From contig CBDBGD010000003.1 of the NCBI GenBank assembly GCA_965205235.1, positions 186,001 to 250,000 on the forward strand: a stretch of DNA of 64,000 nucleotides. The letters run 5' to 3'. Position numbers and translations under genes: made by a program. The notes under the pieces were generated by a model that saw only the letters and a program-made list of their open reading frames with translations, had not been told where the DNA came from and made no database searches. The stretch comes from CBDBGD01 sp965205235. GTDB lineage: Bacteria > Chloroflexota > Dehalococcoidia > Lucifugimonadales > UBA1127. Each line of letters begins with the position of its first letter. Within the stretch, counting starts at the first letter, position 1. Shown piece after piece: positions 35,894 through 44,704 of the stretch.

Positions 35894-37035
35894 CCCCGCG
35901 CGGCCAGCGCTTGCCGCAGCCGCTCGACGATGACCTCCTCGTCACCCTCCACCAGCTCGTTGCCGTTGATGCCCAGCGTGTCGTCACCGCGGTTGCCCAT
36001 CCAGATGCTGGGCTCACCGTCCATCAGCTCCTGCCGCACCTGGCCCGCCGTCACCCCCAGGGCCTCGGGGTCGAAGCTCACCCGCAGCGTCGTCGGCCAC
36101 GCCGGGAGGCGGGACGGCATCAGGGAGGTTTGGACGTGGGGCAGGTCTCGCAGCCCCCGCTGGACGGTGGCCAGCTTCGCTTCGCAGGCCAGGAGTCGGT
36201 CCTCGTGGTTGATGGTGAACCACTCCTTCATCGCCGCTATGACCCCGACGGCCTCCTGCCGGTCTATCTTCATGGGCCTGCCCATGGACGTGCCGCCGCT
36301 GGCCTCGAAGCCAATGAAGCTGTTGGCCGCCACGGCGTCCACGTACTCCCGCTTCCCGCACGCTATCCCCGTCGACTGCGGCGAGCCGAAGTACTTCGCA
36401 CCGAAGCAGACCAGGTCCGCCGACCGCGCCACCCTGGCGAAGTAGTCCAGCGGGTAGATCTGGTTCGCAGCGTCCACGATGACCGGCACGCCCTTCGCGT
36501 GGGCGATCTCCACCGCCCGGTCCAGCGACACCACCGAGTCGTCCCAGTCGTGGAGGGCCAGGTAGGCCACCGCCGCTGTGTTCGGCCCTATCGCCGCCTC
36601 TAGCTCGGCCTCCGTGCACGCTTCGTCGCTGCCCACTTCCACCAGCCGAGAGCCGGGGATGGTGAAGCATCGCTTGTACAGGTAGCTCTGCTTGCGCTGG
36701 AAGATCACCTCGTTGCGCATGCCCTCGGTGTTGGGAAGCTGGGCGATGCGAGCGGGGTCCGTGCCCGTCATGATGCCCGCCGTGCCCAGCACCAGGGCCG
36801 CTGCGCAACCGGACGTGATGTAGGCCGCCTCCACGCCCAGCGTCTCCGCGATGTACGCTCCCGACCGCTCCAGCAGTTGCTCCATCTCCACGTAGTGCTG
36901 GTTGGCCTCGTCCATCGCCCGCTGGACGGCGGGCGACATGGAGCAGCCCCCGAGCAGCGTTCGGTTCCCCTGGGCGTTGATGACCCGGCGCACGCCGAGC
37001 TCCCGATACACGCTGTCGGCCAGCTTGGCAGCCAT
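35890..37035 (-). CDS. SelA-like PLP-dependent enzyme
   Basis: Fold-type I PLP protein, 381 residues. RVINAQGNRTLLGGCSMSP at the N-terminus and YITSGCAAALVLGTAGIMTG match SelA-like/DgaE-type proteins rather than true selenocysteine synthases. Asp in VIVDAANQ contacts the PLP ring; the Schiff-base lysine is Lys214 in CFGAKYFGSPQ. GGAGGAG precedes the ATG. Likely an ammonia-lyase or aldolase-like enzyme on an amino acid or amino sugar acid. Confidence 0.85.
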   Translation of the reverse strand: MAAKLADSVYRELGVRRVINAQGNRTLLGGCSMSPAVQRAMDEANQHYVEMEQLLERSGAYIAETLGVEAAYITSGCAAALVLGTAGIMTGTDPARIAQLPNTEGMRNEVIFQRKQSYLYKRCFTIPGSRLVEVGSDEACTEAELEAAIGPNTAAVAYLALHDWDDSVVSLDRAVEIAHAKGVPVIVDAANQIYPLDYFARVARSADLVCFGAKYFGSPQSTGIACGKREYVDAVAANSFIGFEASGGTSMGRPMKIDRQEAVGVIAAMKEWFTINHEDRLLACEAKLATVQRGLRDLPHVQTSLMPSRLPAWPTTLRVSFDPEALGVTAGQVRQELMDGEPSIWMGNRGDDTLGINGNELVEGDEEVIVERLRQALAARG

Positions 37036-37123
37036 GGCTCTCCTCCTCTCGCTGTCGGACCGAAATGCCCCCAGGGACAGGGGCCAACTCATCTGACTGG
37101 AAATCGAAATGTTTGCGAACCGC

Positions 37124-38524
37124 CTAGTCCAGGGGCGCCTGCATCGTGTGCCACGACGTGGCCTGCTGGAAGGCATGGGCTACCCGCAGCACCATAGCAT
37201 CTTCATGGCTCCGGCCCGAGACCTGCAGCCCCACCGGAAGCCCCTCGGGCGAGAGGCCGGCGGGGACGCTGAGGGAGGGCTTTCCGGTCAGGTTGAAGGG
37301 CCGGGTGTAGCTGACCTCCGTCGCCATGCCCATGGCCGAGCCGGTGGGCGTGCCGCCCCCCAGCGGGCCGGGCGGTACCCGGACGTTCGGGCCCACCAGC
37401 ACGTCGTACCGTTCCAGCACGTCGGTCAGCTCCGCCTGCACCAGGCGGCGCATCTCCTGGGCCTTGTGGTACAGCCGCGACGGGATCACCGACCCCACCA
37501 GGATCTTCTCGCGGACCCCGTCCGAGTAGAGGTGGATGCGGTCCACCCAGGGCGCGTGGACCTGTGCCATCTCGCTCCAGGTGATGACGTTCCCCGCCAC
37601 CGTGGCGTACTCGCCGGTCACCGGCACCGCGACCTCTTCCACCGTTGCCCCCAGGTCCTCGAGCACGGCGATGGCTGCCTTGATCAGCCCCGCCACGTCG
37701 TCGCCCGCGCCGGCGTTGAGCTCCTGGGGCACGCCCACGCGCACGCCTTGCAGCCCCTCGACGAGGCCCGACGAGTAGTCCACACGCCCGGCCCGCACGG
37801 ACGATGGGTCGAGGGCGTCGTACCCCGCCAGCGCCTGCAGTATCAGCGCCGTGTCGACGGCCGTCTTGCCGAGGGGCCCGGCGTGGTCGAGCGACCAGCT
37901 CAGCGGGAAGACCCCGTAGCGGCTCACCAGGCCGTAGGTGGGCTTGAGGCCCACCACGTTGGTGTGCGACGCCGGCTGGCGTATCGACCCGCCGGTGCAG
38001 GAGCCCACGCCCGCCAGCACCATGCCCGCGGCCACCGAGGCGCAGGAGCCACTCGACGAGCCGCCGGAAGTGTGGCCCAGCTTCCACGGGTTGTGCACCG
38101 GCCCCTTGAAGCTGCTCGACTCGCCGCCCGATGCAAACTCGGCGCAGTTGTTCTTGCCCACCAGCACGGCCCCGGCCCGGTTCATCCGGGCGATGGCAGT
38201 GCTGTCGTAGTCGGTCACGTTGTCTTCCAGCAGGCGCGACCCCGCGGTCGTCCGCACGCCCTTCGACGCGAAGATGTCCTTCACGGCGTAGGGGATGCCG
38301 TGCATCGGGCCGCGGTAGCGCCCCCGCGCGATCTCCCTCTCCGCCCGTCGCGCCGCTGCCATCGCCTGGTCGCCGCACACCGTCACGAAGGCGTGTACCT
38401 TCGACTCCACCTCGTCGATGCGATCCAGGCACGCTTGGATGAGCTCCACCGGCGAGAGGGTGCGGGCCTCGATCTGTCGGGCCGCCTCAGCCACCGTTAG
38501 GGACATCAGGTCCGGCGTCGCCAT
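37124..38524 (-). CDS. Amidase signature family protein (GatA-like)
   Basis: Ser-cisSer-Lys amidase, 466 residues. The triad is Lys82 (YAVKDIF), Ser157 (GGSSSGS) and Ser180 (CTGGSIRQPA). The C-terminal half has RPFNLTGKPSLSVPAG. It resembles GatA, but no gatC or gatB adjoins, so a catabolic amidase is at least as likely. AGGAGG lies ahead of the ATG. It begins 10 bases after the NHL gene ends. Confidence 0.9.
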   Translation of the reverse strand: MATPDLMSLTVAEAARQIEARTLSPVELIQACLDRIDEVESKVHAFVTVCGDQAMAAARRAEREIARGRYRGPMHGIPYAVKDIFASKGVRTTAGSRLLEDNVTDYDSTAIARMNRAGAVLVGKNNCAEFASGGESSSFKGPVHNPWKLGHTSGGSSSGSCASVAAGMVLAGVGSCTGGSIRQPASHTNVVGLKPTYGLVSRYGVFPLSWSLDHAGPLGKTAVDTALILQALAGYDALDPSSVRAGRVDYSSGLVEGLQGVRVGVPQELNAGAGDDVAGLIKAAIAVLEDLGATVEEVAVPVTGEYATVAGNVITWSEMAQVHAPWVDRIHLYSDGVREKILVGSVIPSRLYHKAQEMRRLVQAELTDVLERYDVLVGPNVRVPPGPLGGGTPTGSAMGMATEVSYTRPFNLTGKPSLSVPAGLSPEGLPVGLQVSGRSHEDAMVLRVAHAFQQATSWHTMQAPLD

Positions 38525-38534
38525 CCGATTCCTC

Positions 38535-39386
38535 CTACGTCCGCGCCGCCAGCTTGGCCACGCCCCAGAAGTCGCCCGTCGTACCGGAAATCGAGCCTGT
38601 GAAATACAGGTTCCCTCGGGCGTCACCGCACATCCCCTGGCCCGCCTCGGGCGTCTTGCCCCGAGAGAGGAGCTCGCCCCCTGCGGTGTACACCGACAGC
38701 CGTGGCACCATGTCCGACACGTAGATGCGACCAGCGGCGTCGCCCCAGACGGCCATGGGCCGGGAGAGATCTCGCCACTCGGCCAGGAAGCCGCCCTCGC
38801 CGTCGAAGACCTGGAGCCGGAGGTTGTCCCTGTCCGCCACGTAGACGCGGTCCTGGCCGTCCACCCACAGGCCGTTGGGGATGGAGAACTGGCCGGGCCC
38901 ATCGCCGGGGCTCCCCCACGAGCGAATTAGGCGACCGTCGGCGGAGAAGCGGTGCACGCACGAGTTCCCGTAGCCGTCGGCCACAAGGATGTCCCCGTTG
39001 GGCGCCACCGCCACGCCCGAGGGGTGGTTGAACGGCGCGTGCAGCTTGGCGACGCCCGGCTCGCCCAGGCGCAGAAGCAGCGCACCCTGGGCGTCTAGCT
39101 TCAGCACCTGGTGCGTGTCCCGGTCAGCCACCACGATGTGGTCGTCTGCCGTCGTGCAGATGCCGCTGGGGTCCGCCAGCAGGCCCTCGCCCAGGGCCCC
39201 CTGGTAGCTCCCCGACGCGTCGAAGACCAGGACCGGTGGCCCGTCGCGCTGGGTCACGTACACCGTCCCGTGGGAGTCCACGGCCACGTCGTTCGTGTGG
39301 CCGAAGTTCATCCCCGGCGGAAGAATGGCGAAGTCCTGGACGACGTCGTAGGTGTGGCTACCGGTCCCGACTACAAGTGCTTGCAT
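38535..39386 (-). CDS. NHL-repeat beta-propeller protein
   Basis: 283 residues forming an about six-bladed propeller. Repeats recur every 45-50 residues: GHTNDVAVDSHGTVYVTQRD, PSGICTTADDHIVVADRD, PSGVAVAPNGDILVADGYG, PNGLWVDGQDRVYVADRDN. No signal peptide is visible. NHL propellers bind ligands or act as lyases or lactonases. Its pairing with an amidase suggests joint action on one compound. Confidence 0.85.
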   Translation of the reverse strand: MQALVVGTGSHTYDVVQDFAILPPGMNFGHTNDVAVDSHGTVYVTQRDGPPVLVFDASGSYQGALGEGLLADPSGICTTADDHIVVADRDTHQVLKLDAQGALLLRLGEPGVAKLHAPFNHPSGVAVAPNGDILVADGYGNSCVHRFSADGRLIRSWGSPGDGPGQFSIPNGLWVDGQDRVYVADRDNLRLQVFDGEGGFLAEWRDLSRPMAVWGDAAGRIYVSDMVPRLSVYTAGGELLSRGKTPEAGQGMCGDARGNLYFTGSISGTTGDFWGVAKLAART

Positions 39387-39413
39387 TGCGGACCACCTGG
39401 CTGAGGTGGCGGC

Positions 39414-39419
39414 ATTATA
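39414..39419 (-). promoter_or_regulatory. Putative -10 for NHL-amidase pair
   Basis: TATAAT on the minus strand, 28 bases before the NHL ATG. No recognisable -35 at the right distance. Confidence 0.35.
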
Positions 39420-39472
39420 GCGCACGCGGGAGGGGGAGGCTACGCCGGATCCGCCTCTCCCGCGCCCCCGCC

Positions 39473-39501
39473 TTGCCCTGCCGCACGCCGACCACCATAA
39501 T
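39473..39501 (+). promoter_or_regulatory. Promoter for the HpcH/HpaI aldolase gene
   Basis: TTGCCC (39473-39478), 17-base spacer, CATAAT (39496-39501), 30 bases before the chosen GTG. Confidence 0.5.
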
Positions 39502-39531
39502 GGGGCACATCCAAACGTGGAGGAATGCACT

Positions 39532-40314
39532 GTGGTAGCCGTAAACAAGACCAAGGCAAAGATCAAGGCCGGCGGAGTGGCCTTCGGCGTCGCCGTGGGG
39601 CCCTACGACGTCAGCGTCGTCGAGCTGGCCGGCGCAATGGGGTTCGACTTCGTTGTCGTCGACTGTGAGCATGACCTCTTCGATCCCCGGGGCGCCGAAG
39701 AGATGATCCGCGCCGCGGACGTGTACGGCATGACCCCCATCATCCGCATCATGAACAACCCGGAGCTCATCCTGCACCTCCTCGACGCCGGCGCGCAGGG
39801 CGTCTGGGTCGCCCGCGTTAACTCCGTCGATGACGCCAAGCGCATCATCAACGCCGCCAAGTTCCACCCCGAGGGCACCCGCACCATCTTCTACCGCAGC
39901 CGCGGCGGCAACTTCGCCCTGGACGTCTCCAACGCCCGCCAGTGGACCCTCGACACCAACCGCGAGACCATGATCGGCTGCATCATCGAGGGCATCGGCG
40001 GCGTCAACGTCCTCTCCGAAATCCTCGCCATGCCGGAGGTCGACTTCATCGACCTCGGCCCCCTCGACCTGGCCCACTCCATGGGCTGGCCCGAGCAGAG
40101 CAAGGTCGACGACATGGTCGCGCACATCATCTCCGAGTCGAAAAAGGCGGGTAAAGCCGTCACCGGCGGCGGTGGCATCGACGACCTGCCGCAGATGCTG
40201 GCCCAGGGCCGACGCATGATCACCGTCTCCCCGCGGGGCTACTTCCAGGCGGCCGCCCCCGGCTTCCTCAAGAAGGCCAGAGAGGTCGCCGCCGCCGAGG
40301 GCTTCACGGTGTAA
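39532..40314 (+). CDS. HpcH/HpaI family aldolase
   Basis: Class II metal-dependent aldolase of the 4-hydroxy-2-oxoheptanedioate/2-keto-3-deoxy acid type, 260 residues. FDFVVVDCEHD (active-site region), the metal Glu in GCIIEGIGGVNV and Asp in DFIDLGPLDLAHSMG match the family. I choose the GTG at 39532 because GGAGG sits 8 bases before it; an in-frame GTG five codons upstream would lie on the ribosome site. Confidence 0.9.
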   Translation: MVAVNKTKAKIKAGGVAFGVAVGPYDVSVVELAGAMGFDFVVVDCEHDLFDPRGAEEMIRAADVYGMTPIIRIMNNPELILHLLDAGAQGVWVARVNSVDDAKRIINAAKFHPEGTRTIFYRSRGGNFALDVSNARQWTLDTNRETMIGCIIEGIGGVNVLSEILAMPEVDFIDLGPLDLAHSMGWPEQSKVDDMVAHIISESKKAGKAVTGGGGIDDLPQMLAQGRRMITVSPRGYFQAAAPGFLKKAREVAAAEGFTV

Positions 40315-40390
40315 TCGACACCCTCTCGCCCTGGTGGGCGAAGGCGGACGGCGGGCCCGTCAGATTGCAACTCGAAGTGAGGGTCGACTC

Positions 40391-40972
40391 ATGCTGAAGC
40401 TGATCGCCCCGCGAGATCTGGCCCCGATTCCTGCCGTCGCGGCCGTGGCCCTCGTCGCACTGGCCGTCTTCGGCTGGACCGAGCGCACCGTCATCGCCGA
40501 CCCGGACGGGCTGTCCGTCCCCCACTGGCCCTGGAAGCTGTGGCAGATCGCCCCGCTGCTCATGGGCATCGGCGGCGTCTGGTGGGTCTGGCTGAGCACC
40601 CGACGCGTTCCCTGGGTCCGCAGCCTTGCGATGGGCGCACTCGCCCTGGTGGTGCTCGCCAACGGCTACAGCGACCTCTTCGGCGACCACTGGGGCAACG
40701 TCTGGCGCACCGTCAACCCGGTCTTCATCGGAGCGTCCAGCGTGGCCGCGGTCGTCCTGTGGCGGTGCGGCTGCACGGCGGGACGTGTGGCCGCATTCGT
40801 GTCGGCGGGGCTGGGCGCGCTCCTCTTCGCCAACGCCTACTTCGTCGACGACAGCGTCCTCTGGCAGATGCTCAACCCCCTCCGAATGCTCACCGCGGTC
40901 GCCTGGGCGGCCGTCGCCGGCCACGCCAACGTCGCCACACCCGAGGGCGGCGCGTCACCGGGCGAGACCTAG
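40391..40972 (+). CDS. Small integral membrane protein, unknown
   Basis: 193 residues with about five hydrophobic segments (IPAVAAVALVALAVFGW near 13; WQIAPLLMGIGGVWWVWL near 52; LAMGALALVVLANGY; FIGASSVAAVVLW; AAFVSAGLGALLFANAYFV). I do not recognise a family. The ATG follows GAGGG; a GTG 19 codons upstream is also open. The stop shares CTAG with convergent thiD. Confidence 0.7.
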   Translation: MLKLIAPRDLAPIPAVAAVALVALAVFGWTERTVIADPDGLSVPHWPWKLWQIAPLLMGIGGVWWVWLSTRRVPWVRSLAMGALALVVLANGYSDLFGDHWGNVWRTVNPVFIGASSVAAVVLWRCGCTAGRVAAFVSAGLGALLFANAYFVDDSVLWQMLNPLRMLTAVAWAAVAGHANVATPEGGASPGET

Positions 40973-41793
40973 CCCCCCAGCCTCCCCAGCCGGTAGAGGT
41001 GGTGCAGCGGCCCGTGCCCGCCGCCGATGGGCGCCGCCGCCCGCAGCGCGTGAGTGACGTAGCGCTTCGCCCGACGCACCGCCTCCGCGGGCGCCCGCCC
41101 CAGCGCCAGGTGCGCCGCAATCGCCGATGCGAACGTGCAGCCCGTGCCGTGCGTGCTCGTCGTCTGCACCCGCGCCGCCGTCACCTCGACGTAGTCGTGC
41201 CCGTCGTAGAAGACGTCGACGGCCGGCCCCTCCAGATGCCCGCCCTTCACGACGGCTGAGCGCGCCCCCAGCCCCTCGACGATCTCCCGCGCCGCCTCCC
41301 TGGCCTCCCCCACCGATGCGATGCGCCGCCCCAGGAGCACCTGCGCTTCGGGGATGTTGGGCGTGACCACCAGCGCCAGGGGGACGAGCAGGGTGCGCAG
41401 CGCCTCCACCGCGTCCTCGCGAAGCAGCCGGTCGCCGCCCTTGGCCACCATCACCGGGTCGACCACCAGCCGGTCCAGGCCATGTTCCCGGACGCTCGCC
41501 GCGACCGTCTCGATGATGGTGGAGCTCGCCAGCATCCCCGTCTTCACCGCGTCGGCGCCGATGTCGCCCACCACCGCGTCGATCTGCGCCGTCACCATCT
41601 CCGGCGGCAGCTCCTGCACCGCCGTCACTCGCAGCGTGTTCTGCGCCGTGATGGCCGTGATGGCCGACGTCCCATACACGCCCAGCGCGGCAAACGTCTT
41701 GAGGTCCGCCTGGATGCCTGCGCCGCCCCCGGAGTCGGACCCGGCCACCGTCATGGCCGTTGGCGGCCGGCCGCTGCTCTGCCGCTGCGTCAT
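40969..41793 (-). CDS. thiD: Hydroxymethylpyrimidine/phosphomethylpyrimidine kinase
   Basis: Phosphorylates HMP and HMP-P for thiamine synthesis, 274 residues. GSDSGGGAGIQADLKTF near the N-terminus, KTGMLASS, VDPVMVAKGGDRLL, TPNIPEAQVLLG and STHGTGCTFASAIAAHL are ThiD signatures. Last gene of the riboswitch-controlled salvage operon; it starts 8 bases after the binding-protein gene. Confidence 0.96.
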   Translation of the reverse strand: MTQRQSSGRPPTAMTVAGSDSGGGAGIQADLKTFAALGVYGTSAITAITAQNTLRVTAVQELPPEMVTAQIDAVVGDIGADAVKTGMLASSTIIETVAASVREHGLDRLVVDPVMVAKGGDRLLREDAVEALRTLLVPLALVVTPNIPEAQVLLGRRIASVGEAREAAREIVEGLGARSAVVKGGHLEGPAVDVFYDGHDYVEVTAARVQTTSTHGTGCTFASAIAAHLALGRAPAEAVRRAKRYVTHALRAAAPIGGGHGPLHHLYRLGRLGG

Positions 41794-41801
41794 CGTCCCC
41801 T

Positions 41802-42791
41802 CTACTGCGCCACCTCTATGAAGCGGTTGTTGAAGGCCGGTCCGGGGTCGAGCTCCTCCGGCAGGAAGCCGTTGACCTTCATCCACTGGGTCATCGTCAC
41901 CCACTTCTCCGCAGTCTGCCAGCCGAAGGGCGGCCCGTCCTCCCCCACCCACAGCGGCGCCAGCAGCTGAGCCCCCGGACGGTCGATGTCGGGGTCGGCC
42001 TCCGGGACCCGCCTCAGCAGCACGTCGATGGCGGTCTGGGGGTCTGCTGCCGCCTCCTCGTAGCCCCGCTTCAGGGCCCGCACGAAGCGCCGCACCAGCC
42101 CTGACTCCGACCGCTGGGTCCGCTCGCTGGTCACCAGCACCAGCTCGTAGAAGTCGGGGACCCCCCACTCCTCCATCCGCATGACGACCAGCGGGAAGCC
42201 CTGGTTCTGCGCGGAGATCGACTCGTGCGTCCAGTACCCCCCCACGATCGCGTCCACCTGCCTGCTGATGAGCGCGTGCACCAGGTTGTAGCCCACGTTC
42301 ACCATCCCGTCGACGACGGCCTGTGCCTCCTCCGGCGGCACGCCGTCGAACTCCAGCATCGTCCGCAGCAGCGGCGGGTCCGTGGCGATGCCGGGGTAGC
42401 CCACCGTGCGGCCCACCAGGTCCCGCGGCCGCGTGATGCCCGATTCCTCCAGGGCCATGACCGAGTTGAGCGGGTGCTGCACGATGCCCGCGATGGAGAC
42501 CACCGGGACGTCCTGCGCCCGCGCCAGCAGCACACCCACCTGGTACTCGAAGCCAAACTCGTCCTTGTTCGAGCCCACCGTGGAGAGGATGGTGGACGGG
42601 TCGTCGGGCGTGTACACCTTCAGGGCGATCCCCTCGTCGCTGAAGTAGCCGCGCTCCATCGCCAGGTACAGGCCCGCGTGGTTGGCGTTGGGGAACCAGT
42701 CCAGGGCCACCGTGACCTCGTCCTGGGCGCAGGCGGTGGCGCTCAGGGCCACCAGGGAGAGCATTGCCAGGGCTGCTATGCGTCGCCACAT
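41802..42791 (-). CDS. Thiamine-precursor ABC transporter substrate-binding lipoprotein (ThiY-like)
   Basis: NMT1/THI5-like periplasmic binding protein, 329 residues. A signal peptide ends in a lipobox ATAC (Cys21), then VTVALDWFPNANHAGLYLA, the family's opening block, and YFSDEGIALKVY. AAGGAGG precedes the ATG. ThiY binds the formylated aminopyrimidine FAMP; other members bind HMP. Context with thiD and the TPP riboswitch fixes the pathway, not the exact ligand. Confidence 0.92.
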   Translation of the reverse strand: MWRRIAALAMLSLVALSATACAQDEVTVALDWFPNANHAGLYLAMERGYFSDEGIALKVYTPDDPSTILSTVGSNKDEFGFEYQVGVLLARAQDVPVVSIAGIVQHPLNSVMALEESGITRPRDLVGRTVGYPGIATDPPLLRTMLEFDGVPPEEAQAVVDGMVNVGYNLVHALISRQVDAIVGGYWTHESISAQNQGFPLVVMRMEEWGVPDFYELVLVTSERTQRSESGLVRRFVRALKRGYEEAAADPQTAIDVLLRRVPEADPDIDRPGAQLLAPLWVGEDGPPFGWQTAEKWVTMTQWMKVNGFLPEELDPGPAFNNRFIEVAQ

Positions 42792-42817
42792 TGTCGGGAC
42801 CTCCTTGTGGTGCCAGG

Positions 42818-43627
42818 CTACTCGCGACTCAGGCTTCGTGCACGCGCTGCGGTGTAGTGCCAGGGGAGCATGACCCGCTCCAGGGCCGCCACCGCCAGGA
42901 ACAGGCTCACCCCCAGGGCCGCCAGCACGGCCACGGCGGCAAAGGACCGCTCCGTGAGGAAGAGCGGGACCGAGATGCGGGTCAGGTACCCCAGCCCCGA
43001 GTTGGCCCCCACCCACTCGCCCACCACCGCGCCGATGACGCTCAGGGTGACCGCCACCTTGGTGCCCGAAAACAGGTAGGGCAGCGAGGTGGGGGCCTGC
43101 ACCTTCGAAAAGAGCTGCCACCGGCTGGCGCCCATGCTGCGCATCATGTTGACCATGTCCGGGTCCACGGAGCGCAGCCCGTCCACGGTGTTGACGACGA
43201 TGGGGAAGAAGGCGATCAGCGCCACCACGATGACCTTGGGCGTCAGCCCGTACCCCACCCAGATGAGCAGCAGCGGCGCGATGACGATGATGGGTATGGT
43301 CTGCGAGGCGATGACGAAGGGGTAGACGGCACGCTCCAGCGTCCGCGAGTAGGCGATGAGACCGGCCAGCGTGACCCCCGCGAACAGCGCCACGCCGAAC
43401 CCCACCAGGACCTCCTGCAGCGTCGTCCACGTGTGGCGAAGGAACAGCCCCCGGCTCTCCACCAGCTCCGCGCCGATGGCCAGGGGCGCCGGCAGCTTCC
43501 ACGCCGGCACCTCGAACACGCTCACCGCACCCTCCCACGCCGCGAACACCCCGGCGACCACCAGCGCTGGCCACAGCCAGCCCGTCGCCCTCGACGTCGG
43601 CAGCGACAGTCGCCATCCGCCGTTCAC
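42818..43627 (-). CDS. Thiamine-precursor ABC transporter permease (ThiX-like)
   Basis: 269-residue BPD-type permease with about six membrane segments. LWPALVVAGVFAAWEGAV starts the first; the EAA loop (MRSMGASRWQLFSKVQAP, near 172-189) contacts the ATPase. A GTG start overlaps the ATPase stop (GTGA read on the minus strand at 43627-43624). Confidence 0.92.
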   Translation of the reverse strand: MNGGWRLSLPTSRATGWLWPALVVAGVFAAWEGAVSVFEVPAWKLPAPLAIGAELVESRGLFLRHTWTTLQEVLVGFGVALFAGVTLAGLIAYSRTLERAVYPFVIASQTIPIIVIAPLLLIWVGYGLTPKVIVVALIAFFPIVVNTVDGLRSVDPDMVNMMRSMGASRWQLFSKVQAPTSLPYLFSGTKVAVTLSVIGAVVGEWVGANSGLGYLTRISVPLFLTERSFAAVAVLAALGVSLFLAVAALERVMLPWHYTAARARSLSRE

Positions 43628-44460
43628 TGCCGCGCCCCCTGCGCCGGCACGGGCCCCGAGTCTCGTAGCGTCGCCAGCAGGTCGGCCTTGAGCGCCGTGA
43701 ACTGTGTGCTGCTCACCAGGTCGTAGCTCCGCGGCCGCTCCAGCGGCACCGTCATCACCCGGCTGATGCGCCCCGGCCGCGCCGTCATCACGTAGACGCG
43801 GTCGGATAGCAGCAGCGCCTCCTCCACGTCGTGCGTGACCAGCACCACCGTCACGGCCAGCAGTCCCCACAGGTCCAGCAGCCACGCCTGCAGGTTCGCC
43901 CGCGTCAGCGCGTCCAGCGCGCCGAAGGGCTCGTCCAGCAGCACCAGCCGCTTGTCCGCCAGGATGGTGCGAAGGAAGGCCGTCCGCTGCCGCATGCCCC
44001 CGGACAGGTCGGCGGGGTAGTGGTCCTCGAAGCCCTGCAGCCCAAACGTCGCCAGCAGCTCCCCCGCCCGTCCCCGCGCCGCCGCCCGGTCCCAGCCCTG
44101 CACCTCCAGCGCGAGGATGGCGTTGTCCAGCGCCGTCCGCCACGGCAGCAGCAGGTCCTTCTGCGGCATGTACGCCGCCGACCCCAGCCGCCCCTCGCCC
44201 GTCCGCCCGTCGAAGCTGACCTCGCCCGCCGAGGGCTCCTCCAGCCCCGCCAGGATGTTCAGCAGTGTGCTCTTGCCGCACCCACTCGGGCCGATGATGC
44301 TGACGAACTCCCCCGCCTCCGCCGCAAAGTCCACCGCGTCCAGCACGTGCAGGGGCTCGCCACGCGTGGCGAAGCTCTTCGAGACCTGCTCCAGCGCAAT
44401 CCCCGCGGGGGAGGAGGCCGCCGAGGCCTGCTGAGGGTGACCGTTCGTCCGACTCTTCAT
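43624..44460 (-). CDS. Thiamine-precursor ABC transporter ATPase (ThiZ-like)
   Basis: 278-residue ABC ATPase of the nitrate/taurine/pyrimidine group. Walker A GPSGCGKST, Q-loop MPQKDLLLPW, signature LSGGMRQR, Walker B LVLLDEPFGALD and H-loop THDVEEAL are complete. I use the ATG at 44460; an in-frame TTG at 44472 abuts the leader hairpin. No good ribosome site is seen before either start, so control at initiation is possible. Confidence 0.92.
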   Translation of the reverse strand: MKSRTNGHPQQASAASSPAGIALEQVSKSFATRGEPLHVLDAVDFAAEAGEFVSIIGPSGCGKSTLLNILAGLEEPSAGEVSFDGRTGEGRLGSAAYMPQKDLLLPWRTALDNAILALEVQGWDRAAARGRAGELLATFGLQGFEDHYPADLSGGMRQRTAFLRTILADKRLVLLDEPFGALDALTRANLQAWLLDLWGLLAVTVVLVTHDVEEALLLSDRVYVMTARPGRISRVMTVPLERPRSYDLVSSTQFTALKADLLATLRDSGPVPAQGARQ

Positions 44461-44472
44461 AGCACAGCACAA

Positions 44473-44499
44473 GGGCCGCCAGCGGTGGGCTGGCGGCCC
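44473..44499 (-). terminator. Leader hairpin between TPP riboswitch and first gene
   Basis: Perfect 11-bp stem (44499-44489 with 44483-44473, 5-base loop) directly before the first gene. It is followed by TTGTGCTGTG rather than a T run, so it may be a weak terminator or a translation-blocking expression platform. Confidence 0.6.
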
Positions 44500-44518
44500 C
44501 TGTAGTGCGCCGTGCCGA

Positions 44519-44612
44519 ATCCCTCCGCTGGCATTACCCAGATCAGGTTCAAGGGGTCGGCGGCATCGATGGGGCCGCCCTCTCAGCCCGGCTCTCCGGA
44601 CTCCCCCGTGGG
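44519..44612 (-). promoter_or_regulatory. TPP riboswitch (thi box)
   Basis: Read on the minus strand, the aptamer has the conserved GGGGGAGTCCGG start, CTGAGAGGGC, GACCCCTTGAACCTGATC and TGGGTAATGCCAGCGGAGGGA blocks of the THI element. TPP binding should switch off the downstream thi transporter-thiD operon. The 403-base spacer 44461-44863 is this riboswitch, its hairpin, two divergent promoters and the lipoprotein leader. Confidence 0.97.
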
Positions 44613-44634
44613 GTTCCCTTCAGTTGTTGGCGCA

Positions 44635-44664
44635 AGCATACGGCGGCAGCGTGAGGCGTGTCAA
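44635..44664 (-). promoter_or_regulatory. Promoter of the thi operon
   Basis: Minus strand: TTGACA (44664-44659), 18-base spacer, TATGCT (44640-44635). The transcript would start near 44628, just before the riboswitch. Confidence 0.7.
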
Positions 44665-44675
44665 CTCACTTGCTG

Positions 44676-44704
44676 TTGACATAGGCACATCGCTCGCGTA
44701 CTGT
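44676..44704 (+). promoter_or_regulatory. Promoter for the orphan lipoprotein gene
   Basis: TTGACA (44676-44681), 17-base spacer, TACTGT (44699-44704). Divergent from the thi promoter, with an 11-base gap between the two -35 boxes. It leaves an about 150-base leader before the ATG. Confidence 0.5.

Noticed and set aside
44461..44472. TTG at 44472 as start of the thi ATPase gene
   Set aside because: It lies directly against the leader hairpin with no room for a ribosome site; the ATG at 44460 is preferred.
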